Source: Planctomycetaceae bacterium
GTDB lineage: Bacteria > Planctomycetota > Planctomycetia > Pirellulales > Pirellulaceae
NCBI GenBank assembly: GCA_018660825.1
Contig: JABJJO010000221.1
Span: forward strand, 1-44,708
DNA: 44,708 bases
Direction: 5' to 3'
Shown: positions 17,579 through 24,564 of the stretch, piece by piece
Numbering within the stretch: position 1 is the stretch's first letter
Layout: each line of letters starts with the position of its first letter
Notes under the pieces: generated by a model
Databases searched by the model: none
Seen by the model: only the letters and a program-made list of their open reading frames with translations
What the model was told of the DNA's origin: nothing
Position numbers and translations under genes: made by a program

Positions 17579-19000
17579 ATGTCTGTAAAAACAATAAACC
17601 GTCGAACCATGCTCAAAGGCGTTGGTTCAATCTCCATCGGGTTACCGCTTCTCGAAGAGATGATTCAACCCGCTGTCGCCGCAACGAAAGATGACGTGCC
17701 AATCAGAGCATTCAATATTTTCTTTGGCCTCGGTATCCCTTCACCGTTACAAGCAGAAGGTTTTGATGATGTTCTGGAGCCATTAAAACCGCTCGGCGAA
17801 AAGCTGTTAATCATGCGTAATGTCAACCAAATACGCTGTGACGAAAGTGGCATCAATGCGCACTATGATGGTGCCGCTGGGGCTTTTACGGCTAGTGCAC
17901 CTGATGGCGAAGCACGAGCGGGAGGGGCATCTATTGAGCAATTGGTTCGACAAGCCCATTATCCCGCTGGCCAACCCAACGGAGTTGTTCCCACTTTGGT
18001 TGGCGGAACTTTTTTCCGCCGTAGTCGTGTCGGACGATATATTCATAGTTACAACAAAGACGGCACGGTTGCCGCCACAATTCAAGAAAAACCTCGTGAT
18101 CTATTTGCGCGCGTTTTTGGTTCCGTCGCTTTAGCCAGTGGTAGCAAAGATGCTCGACGCCGAGCGTTAAAGCAAAGCGTACTGGACTCTGTCGTCGATG
18201 ACTTTCGTTTTTACACGGGTGCCAATTCACCGCTGGGAGCTAAATCTAAATCTCGCATCGCAGATCACTTAGATCGGATCCGAGAATACGAACAACGTGC
18301 ATTTGCCCTCGATACTGACCCCAATGCACCCAAACGTCCGCGCAGATCCGAAATACCCCACGGTGGTGCCTCAGACCCAGGCGGACAAGGGATTGATATT
18401 ACGTTAGAGCAACTTACAACTGAATGGCGTTTGCTGGCGGACTTGTATGCGCTGTCCATTCAAATGGACCGAGTACGATTTGGATCATTGACATTTTTGG
18501 CCGCCGGTGAACGCATTCGTTTAAAGGGTGAATATGAATATGACGGAAAGCACCGTTGGTCCTTCGATGATGCTCGACAACAAAATGCCAGTGGTGATCA
18601 AGGGTGCAGTCACGAATGGTGGCACAAGTTTAATGAAAATAAAAAGAATGAAGCACTACGGGCCCACGCTCACATGAAAATGCGGGAAGTTGCTTACTTC
18701 CTCCATCAACTTAACGACAAGAATTCACTCGAAGTCAATGATCGCACGATCATGGAAAACTCGATGATCACAATTTCCACCGAGTCTGGCGATGGTCGAC
18801 ACAATGATGTCAAACGCGAACTCTCGGGTGTGTTCCATGCAATCACCGGCGCCAACGGACGATTCAAAACTGGCCAAATCATGGATGTCGGAGCCGAAGG
18901 CATTGATGTTTACAACACAATGCTCGGAGCAATGGGCGTCAAAGACCAACTAGGTCCTGACGACCGTGACAATCAAACGATTGATCAAATCCGAGCTTAA
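17579..19000 (+). CDS. DUF1552 family protein with Tat-like signal
   Basis: 473 residues starting at an ATG with AGGA six bases upstream (17569-17572). The N-terminus carries a twin-arginine-type signal (NRRTMLKGVGSISIGLPLLEEM), consistent with export of a folded protein. The body has typical DUF1552 segments: the GIPSPLQAEGFD region, LIMRNVNQI, GGASIEQLVRQ, a DHLDRIREYEQRA helix, and CSHEWWHKFNE followed by a C-terminal STESGDGRHND segment. It follows the DUF1592-type cytochrome gene by 111 bp in the same direction; the two families are habitual partners. The biochemical role is unknown. Confidence 0.87.
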   Translation: MSVKTINRRTMLKGVGSISIGLPLLEEMIQPAVAATKDDVPIRAFNIFFGLGIPSPLQAEGFDDVLEPLKPLGEKLLIMRNVNQIRCDESGINAHYDGAAGAFTASAPDGEARAGGASIEQLVRQAHYPAGQPNGVVPTLVGGTFFRRSRVGRYIHSYNKDGTVAATIQEKPRDLFARVFGSVALASGSKDARRRALKQSVLDSVVDDFRFYTGANSPLGAKSKSRIADHLDRIREYEQRAFALDTDPNAPKRPRRSEIPHGGASDPGGQGIDITLEQLTTEWRLLADLYALSIQMDRVRFGSLTFLAAGERIRLKGEYEYDGKHRWSFDDARQQNASGDQGCSHEWWHKFNENKKNEALRAHAHMKMREVAYFLHQLNDKNSLEVNDRTIMENSMITISTESGDGRHNDVKRELSGVFHAITGANGRFKTGQIMDVGAEGIDVYNTMLGAMGVKDQLGPDDRDNQTIDQIRA

Positions 19001-19090
19001 TGGAGCCAAAATGTAGGCTTTTGAATTCAATGAAGATGGGAATCTTATCACCCCGTAATCGCGACACAACCTGTTAAATCTCAAAGCGAC

Positions 19091-19755
19091 ATGCACTCAT
19101 ACACTAACTTCCCACCATCCTGGTCCACACTCTGGGATTATCAACAACCCAAAAATACCCAACAACGATTATTGGATCATCTTTCGGAAACCGAAGCAGA
19201 CAGTACTGTGGCTTATCAACTCGAAGTACAAACACAAGTGGCGCGCACGCTCGGTTTACAAATGGAGTCTGTCGAAGCCCATCAGTTGCTCGATCATATT
19301 CAGTCAGAACTTACCAAGGGTAACTCCCGCACCAAAAATTATTATCTGTTGGAGCGCGGCCGTGTGTACAACTCCGCCGGCGAAAAAAACCAGCGGTGAA
19401 GATGTTTGAACAAGCGATGGAGCTGTTTCAAAAAGGATTACAATTTCGACTCGCGCAAGGCTGGACATCGGAAACGGTAACCGCCTGGTGGACAGTGGCT
19501 CACACACAACGAATGCTCGAGCTTTTTGAGGAATCACTGACAACGCTAGAAGAAGTTGTTCGCAGGTGGCGAGAATTGGGACAAAAGACCGATGGATATG
19601 TGTGGGAAGAACAGGCCGAGTGTTTGTTAGCGTTAGGGAAAACAGAACAGGCACAACTTCACTTTCGCTCGGCCTGGGAATTACTGAGTAAAGATGATTG
19701 GCTCGTCGCTAATGAACCGATACGAATTCAGCGTCTTCATAGCCAAGCCGGCTGA
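19091..19755 (+). pseudogene. TPR-repeat protein gene, frameshifted at an A7 run and apparently internally shortened
   Basis: Two frames together make one TPR protein. The first (19091-19399) ends a few codons after LLERGRVYNSAGE. The second runs to 19755 with MFEQAMELFQKGLQFRLAQG, YVWEEQAECLLALGKTEQAQ and a WLVANEP ending. One extra A in the A7 run (19383-19389), or a -1 slip there, joins them. From memory of this TPR family, about 60 residues normally separate the two halves of the repeat array; here they abut, suggesting an internal deletion between TPR units. I therefore call it a pseudogene. A sequencing error in the homopolymer would remove the frameshift but not the shortening. No good SD is seen at the first ATG. 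Confidence 0.6.
19384..19390 (+). promoter_or_regulatory. Canonical -1 slippery heptamer A-AAA-AAC in the TPR gene
   Basis: Read in the upstream frame, the bases are A AAA AAC, the X-XXY-YYZ pattern of -1 programmed frameshifting. A -1 slip here joins the two halves of the TPR protein exactly. I see no upstream SD-like stimulator and no obvious downstream stem-loop, so accidental frameshift or homopolymer error is more likely. Confidence 0.3.
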
Positions 19756-19790
19756 GATTTGGCTTCGTTTCAAATAGAACCTGTTCTATA

Positions 19791-19799
19791 CCCCCCCCC
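19791..19799 (+). repeat. C9 homopolymer tract
   Basis: Nine consecutive cytosines between the TPR gene and the next gene. It lies in an open frame running in phase into that next gene. Such tracts are prone to slippage in replication and in sequencing. Confidence 0.5.
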
Positions 19800-19892
19800 A
19801 CCGACGGGCATGGCAACTTTACGATTATCTGCAGCACAACTACAATCACGACCAGTGGGTTAAACAGTTGACTCACCATCCCTACAAACACA

Positions 19893-19897
19893 AAAGG
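19893..19897 (+). promoter_or_regulatory. Shine-Dalgarno fixing the ATG at 19907
   Basis: AAAGG, nine bases before ATG 19907. The product then begins with a normal signal peptide, which argues against the in-frame upstream TTG at 19868. Confidence 0.6.
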
Positions 19898-19906
19898 TAT
19901 ATCGTC

Positions 19907-20713
19907 ATGATCAAAAACCACACCAAAACCTTGTCGATGCTTTTGGCCGTCGCGTTTATGACCACCAATGGTCAAGCCCAGGATACGCCAATCGTCATTC
20001 AAATTTCAGGGGGTGCTGGCGAAATTGCTGCACCGGAGGCTATCCAAACTATTTTTGCGACCCAGGGCACAACCGCCTTCTTGACTCAAGGTGGTGGGCA
20101 ACAATTAATTACCTCATCAGTATCTGGTGGGTTCTTTGGTGGTGCATCACCGGAGTATTTATTACGGATGAAGCAAATTCAAGATGAACTGGTTTTAGAA
20201 GCGGGACAAATTGAAAAAATAACCGCCGCAGTAAAAGACATCCAAACCCGACGTCAAGAAGTATACAAAGGGGTTACCGATATCGCTCCCGAAAAGCGGC
20301 GGGAATTCTATGCTGAAATGAATACGGTACATCAAGAATTACTAGCAGAAAAAATCGGCCAAATCCTACTGCCAAAACAGAAAAGTCGGTTAGAACAAAT
20401 TCAGTACCAGATGCAAATGAAATCTGGCGGTGCTTATGCGTTTCAAAATCCTAAACTTGCCGAAGCGCTGGGAATTACTCCCGAACAACTAAAAGAACTT
20501 CAACAAAAAAATCTTGCCGCCAATCGTGAACTTGTCTTAGAATACCAACGCATGCGGAAAGAATCACAAGAAAAAATCCTTGTTGAAGTGCTTACCAAAG
20601 AACAACAAAAAAAGATAGAAGCACTGACCGGCGAAAAGTTTGAACTGCAACCTGCCCAACGTGGTAACTTCAATGTATTGCCGAGTGGCAAAAAGACACC
20701 GACGAAAAAATAG
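19907..20713 (+). CDS. Secreted helical protein of unknown function
   Basis: 268 residues. A signal peptide (about 1-25, cleaved near QAQ-DTP) is followed by a short beta/Gly-rich region and then mostly charged helix. One predicted coiled-coil stretch covers about 85-165 (MKQIQDELVLEAGQIEKITAAVKDI onwards) and another about 180-245 (GITPEQLKELQQKN, then EYQRMRKESQEKIL). Phrases such as LTKEQQKKIEALTGEKF and GITPEQLKEL recall the LTxxQ style of Spy/CpxP-like periplasmic proteins and many secreted planctomycete proteins. I do not recognise a specific family and assign no function. It lies between a decayed TPR gene and a prenyltransferase-fold gene. Confidence 0.7.
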   Translation: MIKNHTKTLSMLLAVAFMTTNGQAQDTPIVIQISGGAGEIAAPEAIQTIFATQGTTAFLTQGGGQQLITSSVSGGFFGGASPEYLLRMKQIQDELVLEAGQIEKITAAVKDIQTRRQEVYKGVTDIAPEKRREFYAEMNTVHQELLAEKIGQILLPKQKSRLEQIQYQMQMKSGGAYAFQNPKLAEALGITPEQLKELQQKNLAANRELVLEYQRMRKESQEKILVEVLTKEQQKKIEALTGEKFELQPAQRGNFNVLPSGKKTPTKK

Positions 20714-20758
20714 ACTGCGGTCGTAAATTGTTAGCAAACAATACAAAGAAGCGAGTAC

Positions 20759-21757
20759 ATGGGGCGTGCGCTCCCTTGGTCATATGATTGGATGAACTCA
20801 TTCATGGTAAATCGAATTTTTTTTGTTGTTGTGGCGATGATTCTGTCTATTCCGCAAATTACGGAAGCACAACAGGAAAAACCTCGCTCCCTCAAACAGT
20901 CGATTGAATTGGCAATTCCATTTGTGCAACGGAACGCTCAAACATGGATCGACCAGAAAAAATGCGTGTCGTGCCATCAAGTCCCGTTCGGTTTGTGGAG
21001 TACACAGATTGCTAAGAATGCCGGATACAAAACCGATGAAAAGCTGTTTCAAAAACAATCAAAATGGGCATTGGAGTTCTGTGACAATAATCTTAACTCC
21101 AAGACAATGAAACGCGATGGGGCCGGTACAGACACCATCTATCAAATACTGCTCAGTGGTATCGCCACCACAAAAGCTGACACAGCCGATTCCTTGGCAG
21201 TCTTGCTAGCGACGCTACAAGAACCCGATGGTTCCTTTAAACCGGCAGGGCAGTTGCCCACGCAAAAACGGCCTCTACTCGAAACCACACACGTTTCCAC
21301 TGGGTGGGCCGCCATCATGTACAACGACATCGGCAGCAGAGAATATCAAGGGACGATCGAAAAAGCGCTGAAGTATTCCATGAGTGATTTTCGTGGTGAC
21401 AGTACAGAATGGCTCGCCGTAAAATCGATATTAGATCACCAACGCCAATCAAAAACAGAGTCCGCAGCCTTGACTCGGTTACTCGAATCGCAGCACGACG
21501 ATGGTGGCTGGGGTTGGGATCACACCAGTATCAGCGATGCATTTGCTACCGGTGTCGCATTGTACGCGCTGTCTCGTTGTGGCCGTAAATATCAGAACGT
21601 CATCGAAAAAGCGCAGACGTTTCTTATCCACACGCAAACAGCTAATGGGAATTGGATCGTTCCGAGTACAAAAAAGGTCCGCAACAACAAACCCGGCGCT
21701 ACGTCCAATTACTGGGGAACCTGCTGGGCAGTAATTGGCCTAGTCTCAACAGAATAA
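20759..21757 (+). CDS. Secreted prenyltransferase/squalene-cyclase-fold protein with an N-terminal CxxCH
   Basis: Up to 332 residues. A hydrophobic export segment (MVNRIFFVVVAMILSIPQ...TEAQ) begins at Met16. A CVSCHQ motif at Cys69/Cys72 predicts covalent haem c. The remainder is alpha/alpha-toroid repeat sequence: LLATLQEPDGSFKP, LLESQHDDGGWGWDHTSISDAFATGVALYAL and FLIHTQTANGNW, with the QxxDGGW-like turns of terpenoid cyclase/prenyltransferase repeats. The catalytic DxDD of squalene-hopene cyclases is not visible, so cyclase activity is doubtful. The toroid may be a binding scaffold. Starts at 20759 (GAAG upstream), 20792 and 20804 are all possible; the last gives the most normal signal peptide. 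Confidence 0.75.
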   Translation: MGRALPWSYDWMNSFMVNRIFFVVVAMILSIPQITEAQQEKPRSLKQSIELAIPFVQRNAQTWIDQKKCVSCHQVPFGLWSTQIAKNAGYKTDEKLFQKQSKWALEFCDNNLNSKTMKRDGAGTDTIYQILLSGIATTKADTADSLAVLLATLQEPDGSFKPAGQLPTQKRPLLETTHVSTGWAAIMYNDIGSREYQGTIEKALKYSMSDFRGDSTEWLAVKSILDHQRQSKTESAALTRLLESQHDDGGWGWDHTSISDAFATGVALYALSRCGRKYQNVIEKAQTFLIHTQTANGNWIVPSTKKVRNNKPGATSNYWGTCWAVIGLVSTE

Positions 21758-21812
21758 ACACTCCGTAGAGTCGCAACTTGCACTCGATGCATCCACCTAC
21801 GAGATTTTCTGT

Positions 21813-23249
21813 TCAATCGAGCAGCGGAGTGGTTTCACCGACTACTCTCTGTAATTCAGCAACGGCAATGGCCCTGTCTGCAACCGCTTGGTGATAACCA
21901 AGTTGCAGCATCAACAAACTACGAAAATCTCGGGTCAAACGATCAAACTCGACCTCGCCATTTGCATACGCCGATTGATCCGTCTCTAACGTTTGTTGTG
22001 CCTGCGGGATGATCGTGTCCTTATATAAAATGGCTGTCTCATCAGCACGACCTATTTCAGCTAGTAATTGAACTATAACTGCCGTGGTCCGGTCAGTTAG
22101 CGTTTCAATCGATAACGTAGAAGCGTCATACACATATTTCGCTTCTTCCTCCAAAGCATCGTATTTTTTGTCCCAAATTGGAACGCTCACTTGGAGACCA
22201 ATGAACCATGGGTCTTCACCAACTTTCAAGCTCGGGTTAGGTGCTCGGTTGTCGTCTGTCAGAAAATAGCTCGCCATAACTGTAACGTCCGGACGGCGGC
22301 TTAGTTGTGCAACAGTGACACCCCATTTTTTGGCTTGATTGCGCAAACGAGCGGCTTGAATCTCCGGTTGAGATTGCAGAGCAATTTCTACTAGGTCAGC
22401 TTGGGATTGCGCTGGAATCGATACGGCAATTTTTTCTGGAGAGATTATCTTAGCGTCCAGCGACCGATTCATCAGACGATTGAGACTCGCGATTTGACTC
22501 GTCCGTTGTTGTTTGAGACGTGTAAGACGTTCCTCAAGTTTGGTAAGTTCAAGGGTGCCCAACAACACGTCTCGTGACGAACCTCTTTCGGCGGCGATCA
22601 AAGAATTGGCGACATCGATCAACGACTGTAACGTTTGCTGATTGTTTTTGGTCACCGAGAATTGTTGTTCAATTAAGTAAAGCCGGAACCACCCAACACG
22701 GACTTGCGACAAGATTTGCAACCGTGCACTACGATAATCGGCCTTAGCAGCTAATGCTTGAAGCGTTGCCAACTGTTGTTTTGCATCAAGTGTTTCAACC
22801 CAGGGGATCATTTGGCTAAGGCTGATACTGCCCCGCTGTGAACCTGTTGCGGTTTCAATCGGACGACCAAAGAAGTTCGCACCGATTTTGGGATCTGGTA
22901 GTGAATCGACATATCTCGTCTTAGCAGTCGCTGCCTCAAACACTAAGCCTAATCGCTGAATTTCGCTGTTGTGCTCTAGGGACCATTGCTCCAATTCGCT
23001 CCGTGTTTGCAAAGGTTCACCCGATGCTTGTTCGGTCGTTTGTTTTTCGGTCGCAGCGGAAGTGTTAACGGACGTCTGTTGGTCTTCATTGGAAGAATTA
23101 GCGTCTAGTGAACGACTCGGTTCAATCAAAGACGCTTGAGGGTATCGAGGTGTGGGTAAATTAATTGCGCAACCAGACATATATAAAACACCCCATATGA
23201 GTGGCAAATAAAGTCTGAGACGATTGGTGGGGATAATAGTTTTACGCAC
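21813..23249 (-). CDS. TolC-family outer-membrane efflux lipoprotein (CusC/CzcC-like)
   Basis: 478 residues beginning at a GTG with no clear SD. The signal sequence ends in a lipobox (LYMSGC, Cys27), so the mature protein is lipid-anchored. After a Ser/Thr/Gln-rich linker (about 40-90), two OEP repeats give the expected long helices: LEQWSLEHNSEIQR, TLEALAAKADYRSARLQILSQVRVGWFRLYL, then SQPEIQAARLRNQAKKWGVTVAQLSRRPDVTVMASYFL. This is the outer-membrane channel of an RND tripartite pump. It lies divergent from the Cys-rich, CusB-like and CusA-like genes, so it is the likely exit duct of that pump. Length is normal for the family. Confidence 0.87.
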   Translation of the reverse strand: MRKTIIPTNRLRLYLPLIWGVLYMSGCAINLPTPRYPQASLIEPSRSLDANSSNEDQQTSVNTSAATEKQTTEQASGEPLQTRSELEQWSLEHNSEIQRLGLVFEAATAKTRYVDSLPDPKIGANFFGRPIETATGSQRGSISLSQMIPWVETLDAKQQLATLQALAAKADYRSARLQILSQVRVGWFRLYLIEQQFSVTKNNQQTLQSLIDVANSLIAAERGSSRDVLLGTLELTKLEERLTRLKQQRTSQIASLNRLMNRSLDAKIISPEKIAVSIPAQSQADLVEIALQSQPEIQAARLRNQAKKWGVTVAQLSRRPDVTVMASYFLTDDNRAPNPSLKVGEDPWFIGLQVSVPIWDKKYDALEEEAKYVYDASTLSIETLTDRTTAVIVQLLAEIGRADETAILYKDTIIPQAQQTLETDQSAYANGEVEFDRLTRDFRSLLMLQLGYHQAVADRAIAVAELQRVVGETTPLLD

Positions 23250-23431
23250 TTTTTATTTATTGCTTTAACAAGGAAATAATCACTTCTTCGCAGCGTAAAT
23301 CGTCCAAAATACGTGGAATATTGCACTAATCCATCGGAAATAAAGGGGTTCGTGAATCGCCGTTTTAGAAAACACAATACTCGTATTTAGGTCGAATGAG
23401 CGGAACGATCATTTTAAGCAAAAAAACCCAT

Positions 23432-23441
23432 TTTCATGAAA
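23432..23441. promoter_or_regulatory. Palindrome in the divergent cus intergenic region
   Basis: TTTCATGAAA is a perfect 10-bp palindrome. The flanks extend the symmetry approximately (CATTT...AAATG). A TATACT-like -10 lies at 23452-23457, 11 bases downstream. It is a candidate operator for metal-responsive control of the divergent cus genes; the regulator is not in the window. Confidence 0.3.
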
Positions 23442-23501
23442 TGAATCAAACTATACTATAACCGTACGAAATGTATTTGAGGTTTTACGGAGTTCATTGA
23501 A

Positions 23502-23948
23502 TTGCATAAGCAAATTCACAAAATAATCATGGCAACAGCAGTTTTGCTGCAAATGATTGCGCCAACTTGGGCACTGAATGGCCTTTGCGACAATACCGAT
23601 GCATCTTGTGCACAAGGTATGGATGCAATGAAGGATTGCGTTTGCGCAATGCCAGTCGCTGAAACTGTGTCTACCTGCTGTGCGGCCCCAAAAGAACCTC
23701 TCACAGATACAATCAGCTTGCACGCTGTATCATGCGTGTGCTACGTGCAACACAGTGAACCATGGTTGCCGCCACAAGACATAGTGTTCAGCGAACTTGT
23801 CCCGGTCAGCTTTGTTTGCGGTTTTATACAGCACAATGCCAACGATCAATACTTGGCCGCTGCGAAGCGTAACCAAGTTACCACACCGATGTCAGCGAGT
23901 CGCATGCCTAGATATGCGCAAATTGTTCTAAGTGTCTGGCTGACCTAA
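23502..23948 (+). CDS. Small secreted cysteine-rich protein leading the Cus operon
   Basis: 148 residues from a TTG with GGAG nine bases upstream (23489-23492), which supports the unusual start. A signal peptide (about 1-24, cleaved near TWA-LNG) is followed by nine cysteines at 29, 36, 46, 48, 59, 60, 78, 80 and 106. These include CVC, CC and CVC pairs, with Met40, Met43 and Met50 between them. I recognise no family. The arrangement and the position immediately before Cus genes suggest a periplasmic metal-binding or thiol-redox protein; this is inference. Alternatively it is disulfide-bonded and only structural. The C-terminal 40 residues are basic with no cysteines. Confidence 0.65.
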   Translation: MHKQIHKIIMATAVLLQMIAPTWALNGLCDNTDASCAQGMDAMKDCVCAMPVAETVSTCCAAPKEPLTDTISLHAVSCVCYVQHSEPWLPPQDIVFSELVPVSFVCGFIQHNANDQYLAAAKRNQVTTPMSASRMPRYAQIVLSVWLT

Positions 23949-24128
23949 GCAGGATTCTATTTGGCATCTCAGCTATGGGATCGCCACGAATGCCCAGCCA
24001 CTGATTTCCTTTGGCGGATGTTTCTCACGCTGTTGTTATGCGACAACGCAAACATAAGCGAACACTTGATTTGTTTCCACGTTCTACAAATATCTTGTAT
24101 TACACAACTTTTTTAATAGAGGGTTATT

Positions 24129-24506
24129 ATGCGTTACCTTGCTTTACTTTCAATCGTTCTTATTTCCGTTGCCGGTTGTAGCGAATCCGATACGGAATCT
24201 TTCAACACTCCTGCGGTCGACGTGACCCTAACTTCCGTAAACCAACTGTGCCCAATCATGGGATCAACTGTTACCGAAGATGGTGGAACCACCGAATTTG
24301 ATGGCAAACTTGTTGGTTTCTGCTGTCCAAGTTGTGATGGCAAATGGAGCAAGCTATCCGATACTAACAAAGCGGCGAAGCTTGCTTCAGCAGATACCAT
24401 TAAGGAAGCACACAACGGTCACGACGATCATGAACACGAACACGCCGATGGTGACAAGGACGTTGAAAAGAAAGATGCCAAACAAGGTGCAGTATCGAAC
24501 GACTAA
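24129..24506 (+). CDS. Lipoprotein with CPIM/CCPSC metal-site-like motifs and His-rich tail
   Basis: 125 residues starting at an ATG with GAGGG five bases upstream. The signal ends in a lipobox (SVAGC, Cys17). The core has LCPIMGSTV (Cys41, Met44) and, about 20 residues later, FDGKLVGFCCPSC (Cys65, Cys66, Cys69). This layout resembles YHS/TRASH-type metal-binding modules. The C-terminus is an acidic, His-rich tail (HNGHDDHEHEHADGD). It probably binds copper or another soft metal at the membrane and may pass it to the adaptor encoded 58 bp downstream; that role is inferred from motifs and context. No CusF-like gene is present, so this protein could take that place. Confidence 0.72.
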   Translation: MRYLALLSIVLISVAGCSESDTESFNTPAVDVTLTSVNQLCPIMGSTVTEDGGTTEFDGKLVGFCCPSCDGKWSKLSDTNKAAKLASADTIKEAHNGHDDHEHEHADGDKDVEKKDAKQGAVSND

Positions 24507-24564
24507 TTTCGTTTAGAAAACTTGATTTATTTTGTAAGTTCTTGAAATTCATGGTGTAACGACA

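Noticed and set aside
20726-20741. TTGTT/AACAA-type inverted repeat after the secreted helical protein gene
   Set aside because: Weak A+T stem with no following T-run, so not a credible terminator.
23126-23377. An 83-codon minus-strand frame over the start of the TolC-type gene
   Set aside because: It overlaps the lipoprotein signal region in another frame and has no domain or SD support.
24029-24044. GTTGT-TATGCG-ACAAC inverted repeat between the Cys-rich and lipoprotein genes
   Set aside because: Five-base stem without a T-run; could attenuate transcription but nothing supports that.
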